NCBI RefSeq assembly: GCF_964355755.1
Contig: NC_092673.1
Location: 17,613,001 to 17,677,000, forward strand
Length of the DNA: 64,000 nucleotides
Direction: 5' to 3'
From: Antedon mediterranea
Lineage: Eukaryota; Echinodermata; Crinoidea; Comatulida; Antedonidae
Below the pieces are notes generated by a model. It worked only from the letters and a program-made list of their open reading frames with translations, was not told where the DNA came from and did not search any database. The position numbers were made by a program, and so were the translations under genes. Numbering within the stretch: position 1 is the stretch's first letter; every line of letters begins with the position of its first letter. Of the stretch, positions 34,533-47,900 are shown one piece after another.

Positions 34533-35915
34533 TAACAGTACCAACACTCACAGTAAGAAATTTGCGATTCAAATTGCCATCAAAAGTGGTTAATACCTTA
34601 ACAGTATTGTACAGCATTGCAATACTATTTATGTTTATTCTCCAAGGGGGCCCATAAATCTAAATCTATACCTCTATGGTTAAACCAAATAATTTGGAAT
34701 GTTTATTTGTATATTATATGTTTATAATCTAACAGTAGGGCCTACCCACACTCACAGTAATAAAGTTTATTTGTATATATTTTTATATTACATCTAACAG
34801 TACCAACACTCACAGTAAGAAATTTGCGATTCAAATTGCGATCAAAAGTGGTTAATACCTTAACAGTATTGTACAGCATTGCAATACTATTTTTGTTTAT
34901 TCTCCAAGGGGGCCCATAAATCTAAATCTATACCTCTATGGTTAAACCAAATAATTTGGAATGTTCCATTCATCACAAATCAATACATTTGTAAAAACGT
35001 ATATTAAATGTATCAAAATAGTATTTTTTAAAGAAAATCGGCCTGTCTTCAACATTATGATGCTGTACTCGAACTGTTCAACCGGTTTTCAGCTATTAAA
35101 AACAATTATCGTAGGAGGAGATAGGAAAATGCGAAGCCTCCTCGCATTTTTGTGGCGGGTATTTTTCAAGATGGACATCCATTAGACAGTGTATACCACG
35201 ATCGGAAAACACCCCTATTTGGGGCAAATCGTTGAACCTAAATTCGTTTTAACCGTCAATAACTAATTATCTAACTTAATTTAATTAGTAAACAGGGTTA
35301 CATCAGGTGGTTAAAATCAGTACCGAAAGTACGAACCAACTTTATATACCATCGAGTAAAAATTCTAGAAGTAAGGCGCGATTTACCGAATTTTGCCCTT
35401 ACGTAAATTTATATATAGAAGCATGTGTATGCGAGTTTGGTTTAATGGCTATGTAACAAGTCTTTCAATTAACAATAGCTTCAGTTGACTAACAATAGAA
35501 CAGCAACGCGAAAATCAAACGAGTGAATTTGAAAAGAAATAGGTTTTTTAAACTACTCGCATCAAAAAACGTTGTACAAAAATGAAGTTTTTTGGAAAAG
35601 TAGTTCTCGAGAAAATGCAATTTTAGTTTATTTGTTACTTTAAGACTGCTCGCCGGCTTTTGGAAAATTCTGTCCTATCTTTTAACACTAGCAGGTCTGA
35701 ATAGTATACTAAAAAAGTGTTCCAGAATTGGGACCATGGTCCCAAATGGTCCCAACATTTAGTGGAATGGTCCTTGACCACATATCTATCCGTATATTCA
35801 TTTTGGTAAAGATCTTGTAATTACTTTTTGAGTAATCCTGCTAACAAACAAACAAACAGACAGACAAACAAACCCAGGCGATCGATTACATATACCTCCT
35901 TGGCGGAGGTAAACA

Positions 35916-36469
35916 AGTTTTTATGGAAAATCTTTATAGCCTAAATACTTTTGGGGAATTAGAAGGTGATCCATGCAAACTACACAAGTTTAGAAGAAAA
36001 TAAAATGCAAAGGCTTTGCCACTATGGCTATGTCGAAAAACACCCTTATGACATTTTCTTTAAAGAAATTTAATTTCTTAATTGTAGAAACAAACCCATT
36101 TTGAGTAAGAAATAGAAAAATGTGAAACTAGAGAAATAAAAGAGGATAAATTATGTTTTTTAATAATTTTTCTGTATAAACATACCCAATGTTTGACAAT
36201 TTTATAGCTAAAACAATTTTTGTCAGATATTTTTCTTATGAAAAAAAGTACTGTAATTGTTCAGTAAGAGTTGATCAGGAATTGTGTTTCATTTCGGAAT
36301 CCTTTTAGCCATGTTTGTTTTTGTACTTGAGAAAAATGTTATGCAGATTGTCAACAAGCTTAAAACATTGAGAAAAACAAGGGGCCTGATTATTATTAAT
36401 GACCGTTGTTTGCCTGTTGCCCCTAGATACAGCCAAACAAATCCTATCAAAATCATTATCGTCAGTTTA
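35916..36469. other. No gene
   Basis: AT-rich DNA. Short overlapping ORFs on both strands at 36284-36499 have no recognisable domain. Confidence 0.35.
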
Positions 36470-36559
36470 ATATTAACTTTGTATTTAAACAAAAGATAAA
36501 GTAAAAATCATCTGATTGTTTGAAACATGTATAAAGGTTATACAAATGTTTGGTTATTG
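36470..36559 (+). promoter_or_regulatory. Upstream region of gene B conserved with gene A
   Basis: It matches 13735-13822 upstream of gene A (GTATTTAAACAAAAGATAAA, ATCATCTGATTGTTT, ACAAATGTTTGGTT). In gene A the match is followed within 40 bases by the candidate 5' UTR exon; here the 89-bp satellite begins at once. Function as a promoter is an inference from conservation. Confidence 0.45.
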
Positions 36560-36560
36560 C

Positions 36561-39500
36561 TTTATGATCCATTTATTAATAGACTAAAATGCACTGCTTC
36601 CTCAGGGCTGTTAGTCAGGGTATTTGTGTGGGGTATTGTACTACCTTACTTTATGATCCATTTATTAATAGACTAAAATGCACTGCTTCCCCAGGGCTGT
36701 TAGACAGGGTATTTGTGTGGGGTATTGTACTACCTTACTTTATGATCCATTTATTAATAGACTAAAATGCACTGCTTCCTCAGGGCTGTTAGTCAGGGTA
36801 TTTGTGTGGGGTATTGTACTACCTTACTTTATGATCCATTTATTAATAGACTAAAATGCACTGCTTCCCCAGGGCTGTTAGTCAGGGTATTTGTGTGGGG
36901 TATTGTACTACCTTACTTTATGATCCATTTATTAATAGACTAAAATGCACTGCTTCCCCAGGGCTGTTAGTCAGGGTATTTGTGTGGGGTATTGTACTAC
37001 CTTACTTTATGATCCATTTATTAATAGACTAAAATGCACTGCTTCCCCAGGGCTGTTAGTCAGGGTATTTGTGTGGGGTATTGTACTACCTTACTTTATG
37101 ATCCATTTATTAATAGACTAAAATGCACTGCTTCCCCATGGCTGTTAGTCAAGGGTACTTGTGTGGGGTATTGTACTACCTTACTTTATGATCCATTTAT
37201 TAATAGACTAAAATGCACTGCTTCCCCAGGGCTGTTAGTCAGGGTACTTGTGTGGGGTATTGTACTACCTTACTTTATGATCCATTTATTAATAGACTAA
37301 AATGCACTGCTTCCCCAGGGCTGTTAGTCAGGGTATTTGTGTGGGGTATTGTACTACCTTACTTTATGATCCATTTATTAATAGACTAAAATGCACTGCT
37401 TCCCCAGGGCTGTTAGTCAGGGTATTTGTGTGGGGTATTGTACTACCTTACTTTATGATCCATTTATTAACAGACTAAAATGCACTGCTTCCCCAGGGCT
37501 GTTAGTCAGGGTATTTGTGTGGGGTATTGTACTACCTTACTTTATGATCCATTTATTAATAGACTAAAATGCACTGCTTCTCCAGGGCTGTTAGTCAGGG
37601 TATTTGTGTGGGGTATTGTACTACCTTTACTTTATGATCCATTTATTAATAGACTAAAATGCACTGCTTCCCCAGGGCTGTTAGTCAGGGTATTTGTGTG
37701 GGGTATTGTACTACCTTACTTTATGATCCATTTATTAATAGACTAAAATGCACTGCTTCCCCCAGGGCTGTTAGTCAGGGTATTTGTGTGGGGTATTGTA
37801 CTACCTTACTTTATGATCCATTTATTAATAGACTAAAATGCACTGCTTCCCCAGGGCTGTTAGACACAGGGCATTTGTGTGGGGTATTGTACTACCTTAC
37901 TTTATGATCCATTTATTAATAGACTAAAATGCACTGCTTCCCAGCAGGGCTGTTAGTCAGGGTATTTGTGTGGGGTATTGTACTACCTTACTTTATGATC
38001 CATTTATTAATAGACTAAAATGTACTGCTTCCCCAGGGCTGTTAGTCAGGGTATTTGTGTGGGGTATTGTACTACCTTACTTTATGATCCATTTATTAAT
38101 AGACTAAAATGTACTGCTTCCCCAGGGCTGTTAGTCAGGGTATTTGTGTGGGGTATTGTACTACCTTACTTTATGATCCATTTATTAATAGACTAAAATG
38201 CACTGCTTCCCCAGGGCTGTTAGTCAGGGTATTTGTGTGGGGTATTGTACTACCTTACTTTATGATCCATTTATTAATAGACTAAAATGCACTGCTTCCC
38301 AGCAGGGCTGTTAGTCAGGGTATTTGTGTGGGGTATTGTACTACCTTACTTTATGATCCATTTATTAATAGACTAAAATGTACTGCTTCCCCAGGGCTGT
38401 TAGTCAGGGTATTTGTGTGGGGTATTGTACTACCTTACTTTATGATCCATTTATTAATAGACTAAAATGTACTGCTTCCCCAGGGCTGTTAGTCAGGGTA
38501 TTTGTGTGGGGTATTGTACTACCTTACTTTATGATCCATTTATTAATAGACTAAAATGCACTGCTTCCCCAGGGCTGTTAGTCAGGGTATTTGTGTGGGG
38601 TATTGTACTACTGTACCTTACTTTATGGTCCATTTATTAATAGACTAAAATGAATTGCTTCCCAGCAAGGCTGTTAGTCAGGGTATTTGTGTGTGGTATT
38701 GTACTACCTTACTTTATGATCCATTTATTAATAGACTAAAATGCACTGCTTCCCCAGGGCTGTTAGTCAGGGTATTTGTGTGGGGTATTGTAAGTACTAC
38801 CTTACTTTATGATCCATTTATTAATAGACTAACATGCACTGCTTCCCCAGGGCTGTTAGACAGGGTATTTGTGTGGCGTATTGCACTACCTTACTTTATG
38901 ATCCATTTATTAATAGACTAAAATGCACTGCTTCCACAAGGCTGTTAGACAGGGTATTTGTGTGGGGTATTGTACTACCTTACTTTATGATCCATTTATT
39001 AATAGATTAAAATGCACTGCTTCCCCAGGGCTGTTAGTCAGGGTATTTGTGTGGGGTATTGTACTACCTTACTTTATGATCCATTTATTAATAAACTAAA
39101 ATGCACTGCTTTCCCAGGGCTGTTAGTCAGGGTATTTGTGTGGGGTATTGTACTACCTTACTTTATGATCCATTTATTAATAGACTAAAATGCACTGCTT
39201 CCCCAGGGCTGTTAGTCAGGGTATTTGTGTGGAGTATTGTACTACCTTACTTTATGATCCATTTATTAATAGACTAAAATGCACTGCTTCCCCTGGGCTG
39301 TTAGTCAAGGGTATTTGTGTGGGGTATTGTACTACCTTACTTTATGATCCATTTATTAATAGACTAAAATGCACTGCTTCCCCAGGGCTGTTAGTCAGGG
39401 TACTTGTGTGGGGTATTGTACTACCTTACTTTATGATCCATTTATTAATAGACTAAAATGCACTGCTTCCCCAGGGCTGTTAGTCAGGGTATTTGTGTGG

Positions 39501-39863
39501 GGTATTGTACTACCTTACTTTATGATACATTTATTAATAGACTAAAATGCACTGCTTCCCCAGGGCTGTTAGTCAGGGTATTTGTGTGGGGTATTGTACT
39601 ACCTTACTTTATGATCCATTTATTAATAGACTAAAATGCACTGCTTCCCCAGGGCTGTTAGTCAAGGGTACTTGTGTGGGGTATTGTACTACCTTACTTT
39701 ATGATCCATTTATTAATAGACTAAAATGCACTGCTTCCCCATGGCTGTTAGTCAAGGGTACTTGTGTGGGGTATTGTACTACCTTACTTTATGATCCATT
39801 TATTAATAGACTAAAATGCACTGCTTCCCCAAGGCTGTTAGTCAGGGTATTTGTGTGGGGTAT
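36561..39863 (+). repeat. 89-bp satellite, about 37 copies
   Basis: The unit starts TTTATGATCCATTTATTAAT, continues AGACTAAAATGCACTGCTTC, CCCAGGGCTGTTAGTCAGGG, TATTTGTGTGGGGTATTGTA and ends CTACCTTAC. Because 89 is not a multiple of three, reading frames cycle through three phases and produce 88-codon ORFs every three units; these are not genes. Variants (CCCAGCAGGGCTG, TGTACTGC, CATGGCTG with TCAAGGGTACTTG) mark sub-blocks. 37930-38285 and 38286-38640 are two copies of the same four-unit block. Confidence 0.97.
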
Positions 39864-42800
39864 GCAGTAATACGATAGTTTAGTTTAGTTCTGTAGTTAT
39901 AATGCTTTATATTTCACATGACAGAAGATTGTAAAAATCTGTTGAATCAGTAAGTTTGTCTAACCTGCATAACATAATACCACACTCTTTTTGGTAGAAA
40001 TACACCAGGAGTAGATCCAGGATTTAGAGGGGACGGCTAATAATAGACTGGGGAAAGAAGCCTAGAGAAAGAAGCCTAGGCCCCATGGTTCTAATCAAAA
40101 TTTTAAAATGTCCTCTTTCGCCATGCTTTTATAAAGTCTCCCACCATTTAATTTTTATGATTTCGGACCTCCACATACTAAAATGGCAGTGCGAAATAAC
40201 ACTTTTGGTTTTTAATAATAAATGATATAATTATTAAATAAAGAATTGTTTATCTCATAATAAATATATTTAATTTAAAATAAAGTTCTGTTCTTATTAT
40301 CCATAATTGTTATTTTAAAATATTTTGTATAAAGCTGGTAGATTGCTCACAATAAAATACAGACAGTAGTTTTTGTTTCATTATGCAAAAATATGATTTT
40401 TTTTAAATTAATAATTTTTTTTAAATTAATAATTTATAATTAGGTGATACATTTAATATCTATAGCTTCTAGTGCATTCTTTATACAAATACCAATTTCT
40501 GATAAATAAAATGAATGTGATGTGAAGTAGGATTGGCTTTCCCATGGATATCTTTTTTCCTTCTTGATATACCTTAGTACCAATAATTAACCAGTATATA
40601 GGCCAATAAATAATATTATCAATAATATTATCACAACATAAAATGGCATAGTAGGCCTCTATTAACCAAACAGAGCCTCCTAATTAGCCTTAATATAAAT
40701 TGTTTTTTATACCTAAACAATTCCTGGTAATCAAAATACACATTATTATCCTAAAGCACAAAATATTATTAACAAATATAGCCACGACACTTTATTAATT
40801 TTATTTAATCAGCAAAGCATCTATTATGAATTAAAAATACACATAGTTATGTGATGTTTTGTTCCAAAATCAATAAATCTTATAGTGTACAGTACAAGCG
40901 CAAGCAAGTACTTCTGTACACTTTGCACATCAATAATTCACCATCAAATATGCAATTACATTTTTAAAAATATAAGAAAACGTTTAAAGTATTTGTTGCT
41001 CCTAATCTATACTTTACATGGATTAATGGAGATAATTTTGAAAAAGTTTGAACTGTATATCACTTGACTTTGAAGTTTAACCCAATGTTGTGACTCTTTG
41101 TATATGGCACTAGCTCCGCTCATAATTCATTCGTTTGCATTGGTCGAATATGAATTATGATATCTTCCTAACACTATCTTTGTTTAAATGAAGTTTGCAA
41201 ACGATAGATAGGTAAACAAGACTTATATTTTCTATTATAGGCTAGCATGCAAGATTGATTAGGAAGTCATGTGATGCACAGAAGCAGTGACAATTATAAA
41301 CACCTTATAGTCAAGTAGCGTGTTTATGTAGAGCTTTTCAGTCGAACTGATTTACCAGTGGATGGAGGATTGTTTCCAGGGTAGGGTACCAACAATTGTG
41401 TTGTTCAGATTCAGTTGTATTGTAGTGTGAGTTTTTATATTATTTTTACAGAATATTTAATTTGACTTTACAGAATTGTGCTTTGTTTTATGACAATTAC
41501 AGGAATAGCAATACTTTGTTTGGAAATGTTGGTTTATGGCAACCCAGTTGCATCCATTGAAAGTGTTTTCTGACTATTTTATTTTTACTGTACAGCAAAA
41601 ATTGCAATACAATAAAATTACAGATTTTAATTCGAAATTCAGAGGCTTAAAAGCTAATCTTGGTGCACACACTACAAGGGTGATAACTATCTTTTGCTCA
41701 AATTCTGCCTATGTTATCACTTACCTTTCAGGCCTTTCGTTTAATAGCACATGAATTGTTCAATAAACTTGAGTTAAAAGGTAATTTCAAACCTACTAAT
41801 GTCTGTTACAAAGGTCACAGAAGTTAGGCTGCTGAATATCTTTGAACAAAACATGTCTGACGTGAAAATAAAAAAAGGTATATTAGTCTGATAGTACAGT
41901 GATACGCCCGTATTCTTTAAACCAGACTGTAGTCGTAGTTCGAACTTCGACTTCAAAAAGTCCTAGTACGAGCTACGGTCTCAAGCCCCCCTTGCCAGGG
42001 AGACTAGCTTTCCCACCAAATTTTTGTCGGGGAATATAATATACACATTGTTCACGTTCACTTCGTAGCTTCAGCACCTAGAAAACCGCGACGTTCAATT
42101 GACCGTGAGTACGTCAGAGGACTATTATTATGCCCTATGCATTCATTATTGCTAGCGATCTAACTACTAAACAATAGGAATGCACTTGTCTGGCCTTTGT
42201 ACGAATCGTTCGCGTTACTTTGTGTACTGTGTATCGACGTACGCTACAGCAAAAACAAGTTATGTTAATTATTCGTATGTTCACCAATTTTTTAATTTAC
42301 AATTAACCCTCTGTACCGTGGGACACCTAAAATAAATATTTCATACATTACTAAACAAAAAACATGCTATTTTCGCTTAGCCAACAACATCTTATTATAG
42401 TTTAGTTATTAAGTTTTTAATGTCCTGTATGTCATGAACTTCTCACCATACTCAAAGTCCAGATGGTAAGCATACATACTTACGAGGTATACTGATTTTC
42501 GCGACTGAAAATGGTCTACGCTTGCGGACACACACCACCCACCCACCCCAATTAACCACTTTTATAAGCCTCTAGGCCCGATGTTTTCAAATTATAAGAT
42601 GCAATTTTTGAAGACCTGCAGGTCTAGTTTACAAAATTTTCTTAGGTACTTATAAATTTCATTTCATATTTCGAAGCACAATAAGTGCATTTTCCAGGAC
42701 CTATAAACAGCTCTAATTTTCAAAAATGTCTTAGCTCAGTTCCTGCCTGTGGGTACGTTTTACATTTGTGTATATTTTCTATGCTACAATATACTCGATA

Positions 42801-43435
42801 AATATAGGCATATTTTGAACTTTAAAGGTCACTTCATTTTTAAAATTGAAATGGATTGCCACAGTCATCATTGCGCATCGGTTTTTTGCACGCAGTATTT
42901 TATTTATGCATTATGAAAAATGGAAAAAGTGGCTACCCTAAATCTGATTAAAATTGCCTCAAATGACGCTAGAACGCGTTGCTTCCGTGGGCTTTGCCCT
43001 CTAGACTCCCTGGCGGCCCCCTTGCACCCAGCCTAGAGAGAGATTAACAACATTTTTGACCAAATAACTGATATGTTTTTCTGATAGTGATACTCACAAT
43101 TGCCTAGAGGGATGTTTTTGCTGTTTTTTTGGGGTTTAAAGTAAAGTGGGCCAAACTGAATGGCAGCCATTTGTTGTGTATTAATTAAAGAAAAGTCATA
43201 ATTGCCGTTTGGGAAAATGAATCCACAAAACAATGTTTCCAGTTGTTGATCTGTCAATCAATTATTATGAACAAAATAATTTTTTAAATATTTAAAGATG
43301 AGACCATGGCCAGTTTAATATCAACTTGGTGATAAACTTAGATTTTACAATCGTACAATGTACACAATAGGCTTTATTTGTTTAACAAGTATAACAGTTT
43401 AAAAATCTAAAGTATAATATGTTGTAATGCTAGCA
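39864..43435. other. Region between two satellites: candidate gene B leader, no ORF of note
   Basis: Apart from the candidate leader exon at 41350-41426, it holds AT-rich DNA, a duplicated AAATTAATAATTT word at 40405-40440, and a stretch (about 42540-43035) ending GCTAGAACGCGTTGC... CTCCCTGGCGGCCCCCTTGCA that resembles the end of a DNA transposon. A 74-codon minus ORF at 43033-43257 has no domain. Confidence 0.35.
41350..41426 (+). promoter_or_regulatory. Candidate 5' UTR exon of gene B
   Basis: It matches 13855-13937 of gene A (ACCAGTGGATGGAGGA, ACCAACAATTG, and a donor at the same place, AGTGTGAGTTTTTAT). The donor would be at 41427 and the acceptor at 44886. Non-coding. Confidence 0.4.
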
Positions 43436-43439
43436 CAGG

Positions 43440-44811
43440 AGTCATCTTCATTCAGTAACGCCAACATACAGGTCATCTTCATGCAGTAACACCAGCATAC
43501 AGGTCATCTTCATTCAGTAACACCAGCATACAGTTCATCTTCATTCAGTAACACCATCATACAGGTCATCTTCATTCAGTAACACCAGCATACAGGTCAT
43601 CTTTATTCAGTAACACTGGCATACAGGTCATCTTCATTCAGTAACACCAGCATACAGGTCATCTACATTCAGTAACACCAGCATACAGGTCATCTTCATT
43701 CAGTAACACCAGCATACAGGTCATCTCTTCATTCATTAACACCAGCATACAGGTCATCTCTTCATTCAGTAACACCAGCATACAGGTCATCTTCATTCAG
43801 TAACACCAGCATACAGGTCATCTTCATTCAGTAACACTGGCATACAGGTCATCTTCATTCAGTAACACCAGCATACAGGTCATCTTCATTCAGTAACACC
43901 AGCATACAGGTCATCTTCATTCAGTAACACCAGCGTACAGGTCATCTTCATTCAGTAACACCAGCATACAGGTCATCTTCATTTATTAACACCAGCATAC
44001 AGGTCATCTTCATTCAGTAACACCGGCATACAGGTCATCCTTTATTCAGTAACACCAGCATACAAGTCATCTTCATTCAGTATACACCAGCAAACAGGTC
44101 ATCTTCATTCAGTAACGCCAGCATACAGGTCATCTTCATGTAGTAACACCAGCAAACAGGTCTTCTTCATTCAGTAACGCCAGCATACAGGTCATCTTCA
44201 TTCAGTAACACTGGCATACAGGTCATCTTCATTCAGTAACACTGGCATACAGGTCATCTTCATTCAGTAACACCAGCATACAGGTTATCTACATTCAGTA
44301 ACACCAGCATACAGGTCATCTTCATTCAGTAACACCAGCATACAGGTCATCTTCATTCAGTAACACCAGCATACAGGTCATCTTCATTCATTTACACCAG
44401 CATACAGGTCATCTTCATTCAGTAACACCGGCATACAGGTCATCTTCATTCAGTAACACCAGCATACAGGTCATCTTCATTCATTTACACCAGCATACAG
44501 GTCATCTTCATTCATTAACACCGGCATACAGGTCATCTTCATTCAGTAACACCAGCATACAGATCATCTTCATTCAGTAACACCAGAATACAGGTCATCT
44601 TCATTCAGTAACACTGACATACAGGTCATCTTCATTCAGTAACACCAGCATACAGATTATCTTCATTCAGTAACACCAGAATACAGGTCATCTTCATTCA
44701 GTAACACCAGAATACAGGTCATCTTCATTCAGTAATGCCAGCATACAGATCATCTTCATTCAGTAACACCAGCATACAGATCATCTTCATTCAGTAATGC
44801 CAGCATACAGA
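43440..44811 (+). repeat. 31-bp satellite, about 44 copies
   Basis: The unit is CAGGTCATCTTCATTCAGTA followed by ACACCAGCATA. Common variants are ACTGGCATA, ACCGGCATA, CATTTACACC, CAGATCATC and ATCTCTTC. The array ends about 75 bp before the gene B start exon and would lie inside its first intron. Confidence 0.97.
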
Positions 44812-44886
44812 TGCAATTTAATTGTCGTAGCCTTTAATGCAAAGGTTTCTGTCTGATTAATTATGTTTTACCTTTCATATTTTCAG

Positions 44887-44973
44887 AACAGAATGTGTAG
44901 GCTTACTTTTACACTAGAAGCTATCAGTATTAATAATTGTTAAATGAACACACTTTATTTTTGAAATGGAAAG
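44887..44973 (+). CDS. Gene B exon 2: 5' UTR plus start codon (MER)
   Basis: The coding part is 44966-44973 (ATGGAAAG, then GTACGT). It encodes Met-Glu and two bases of Arg, exactly as in gene A. The acceptor CATATTTTCAG at 44886 sets the proposed 5' edge. Confidence 0.65.
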
Positions 44974-47900
44974 GTACGTTTGTTTTTTATTTCAAATCCA
45001 ACAAAAATAACTGTAACGGTTAAAAACAAATTAAAATGTTTGAATAGTTAGCAATACTTTAAAACTTTCTTAAAAGATTATGAAATCATAAATATTACAA
45101 TTAAAGGGCTCATTCTCATCAAATATAATGATTATTTCCATCAATCATCATTTTCATAATATAATGTAATAATTCATTATTTCTTACATTTTAACAGGAA
45201 CAAATTAGAAGAAGCTTTGTTGTACACGTGTGATTTGCAAACAATTAAACACATTTGTAAGACGCAACCAGATCTTGTGAAATCTATCAATGAGGTATTT
45301 AAAACAAGATGTACATTATTTTTATAATATTATCAAATAAGAAATTTAATTAAAGTTTAAAATTATAGAGATTGTAATTTTCTTTATTATTTATTATAAC
45401 ATTTTTTTATATAATGAATTACAATTATTTTGCAATATCACACTAATGATGTTGGTAAGACCTGCATGCACTGATTAACCACATTAGGCTAAAAATAATA
45501 ATATAAATACACACTGATGATGGGGATAACCTGCATGTACTGATTAACCACATTAGGCTAAAAATAATAATATAAATACACACTGATGATGGAGGTATAA
45601 CCTGCATGTACTGATTAACAACATTATGCTAAAAATAATAATATAAATACACACTGATGATAGGGGTATAACCTGCATGCACTGATTAACCACATTAGGC
45701 TAAAAATAATAATATAAATACACACTGATGATGGAGGTATAACCTGCATGTACTGATTAACCACTTTAGGCTAAAAATAATAATATAAATACACACTGAT
45801 GATGGGGGTATAACATGCATGTACTGATTAACAACATTAGGCTAAAAATAATAATATAAATACACACTGATGATGGGGGTATAACCTGCATGCACTGATT
45901 AACAACATTAGGCTAAAAATAATAATATAAATACACACTGATGATGGGGGTATAACCTGCATGTACTGATTAACCACATTAGGCTAAAAATAATAATATA
46001 AATACACACTGATGATGGGGGTATAACCTGCATGCACTGATTAACCACATTAGGCTAAAAATAATAATATAAATACACACTGATAATGGGGGTATAACCT
46101 GCATGTACTGATTAACCACATTAGGCTAAAAATTATAATATAAATACACACTGATGGGTATGGCAAGCCTCAGCTGTCTGCAGTATTCGAAATATTATAT
46201 TATTATATCATTTTCACGCTACATCACAAGAGAGGACTCAATCAGATATAAAGCAAGCAGCAATTTTAGGACTGAGAGACTGACGTTTTGCTAAAATGCA
46301 TACTCGACTATAGTTTATAGGTCCCAGCTGCTGGACCCAAAAAACGTCTGGGAAAAGTGTCTATGAGGGCTCACGGTTGAACGATTTTGGATTCTTGCCC
46401 TTTGATTGGTTGACTTCAAGGCAAATGGTTTAACCTAAATTTGTTATCGTATCTAGCTTAACTTAATTATGATATTAATTTCATTGGGTGTTAAAAATCA
46501 GTACCAAAAGTATGTACCAACTTTCTCTTCCATTGAGTATAAATTCTAGAAGTTGCACTTAATTTACTGAAATTTCTCATTACTTATATGTAAATTCATT
46601 AAACTGCTTATTGGCCTCATATTGTTAACATCTAAACATTTGTTTGTACAATTTTATGAAATATGTATTTTATTAATGTTCAAATTTTGTGATTGATATT
46701 GTACAGTAAGTAGATTTTAATGATTACTTACATTAAGTAATAGGCTAACAATCACTAGATCTGATCCATGGTAATATATTATATTTTGTTTTCATTTTAT
46801 CAATAATGATAATTAGGATTTTATCACATTATTTAGCAGTAATTGTTGTTGTTTGTATTTACAAAAAAAACCAATTTTACATAATGTCTGTTGTCAGTAT
46901 TTATAAACTTCATTATGATTCCTTTCCAGAATGGGAACACGCCATTACATTCATATCTGGGGAGTGTATATACACCTACCTTAGAAATAGTGACATGTCT
47001 CATTCAGCATGGGACACCAGTAGCATTGCAAAATAAGGTAATGTACAGGGATTTGCTAGTGTAATAGGCTAATATTCTAAAGATATGCTGTGGTAGACCA
47101 TTCTATTTTGTTATACTCATTTATCAATAATGATAATTAGGATTTTATCACATTATTTAGCAGTAATTGTTGTTGTTTGTATTAACAAAAAAACCCAATT
47201 TCACATAATGTCTGTTGTCAGTATTTATAAAACTTCATTATGATTCCTTTCCAGGATGGTGAGACTCCATTACATTCATATCTGGGGAGTCTAAGCCTAT
47301 ATCCACTTCCCTTAGAAATAGTGACGTGTCTCATTCAGCATGGGGCACCATTAGCATTGCAAAATAAGGTAATGTACAGGGATTTGCTAGTGTAATAGGC
47401 TAACATTCTATAGATCTACTGAAGTAAACCATTCAATGAGAGAAAAAAGTAAGCACATTAACAAAAATCAAATTTGATTAAAACAAACCAAATAAAAAAA
47501 TAACTAAATAGTTATATATGATTTATGATAACTGATTTAAAGTGTACAGCTACCTATCATATAACATAAATCTTTAATTTTCTTAATGAACAATTTTTTT
47601 TATATATTCAGTTATTAATAAACAATTATTGACAATGGTCTAATTAATTGTAAATATGAAATAAAATGCGACAACTACTAAACAACTAAAAATGTTTATG
47701 TTAAAAAAATTAATAGAATCTGATTTTAATAAAAAATAATTATTAATTAATAACCTACTCCCTCCCTTACCTTACAAAAAATGCTTCTGTCAGTCTATCC
47801 AGCTAATTATAAACATGGCCTTAAACTGCATCTGGAGATCTTTTTCCAACCTAGGATATTTTTGTGCAAACATTTTGCCACAAAAGGAAGAGAAATGTAA

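Larger units (their letters stand above)
33531..34964 (+). repeat. Tandem duplication (264-bp unit), one copy filled, one empty
   Basis: Copy 1 is 33531-33624 plus 34536-34700; copy 2 is 34701-34964. They are almost identical (TGTTTATAATCTAACAGTAG, CTCCAAGGGGGCCCATAAAT, ACCAAATAATTTGGAATG). Copy 1 is split by the element at 33625-34532, while copy 2 keeps the uninterrupted TACATCTAACAGTACC. Confidence 0.92.
32800..35915. mobile_element. Composite repeat bounded by CCTCCGCC / GGCGGAGG ends
   Basis: The left part has AACTAGAAAGACACTCCGAG, AGTGCATACCTCCGCC (about 32810-32838). The right part has AACAAACAAACAGACAGACA, CGATCGATTACATATACC, TCCTTGGCGGAGGTAAAC (about 35850-35915). I recall such termini as an abundant marine-invertebrate repeat; this is memory, not a search. 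The interior contains the partner of 170-660 (32945-33480), a Harbinger insertion (33625-34532), a tandem duplication, and 35240-35420, which matches the introns of gene B (AATCAGTACCGAAAGTA, AAATTCTAGAAGT). No autonomous protein is seen. It may be several inserts side by side. Confidence 0.5.

Noticed and set aside
37034-39870. A series of 82-107-codon plus-strand ORFs with near-identical sequences (MHCFPRAVSQGICVGYCTT...)
   Set aside because: They are the three-frame read-through of the 89-bp satellite; length is set by 3 x 89 bases, and no splice or start context supports translation.
43440-44811. Regular short repeats considered as a CRISPR array
   Set aside because: The 31-bp units are contiguous with no unique spacers, and the sequence is animal DNA; this is a satellite.
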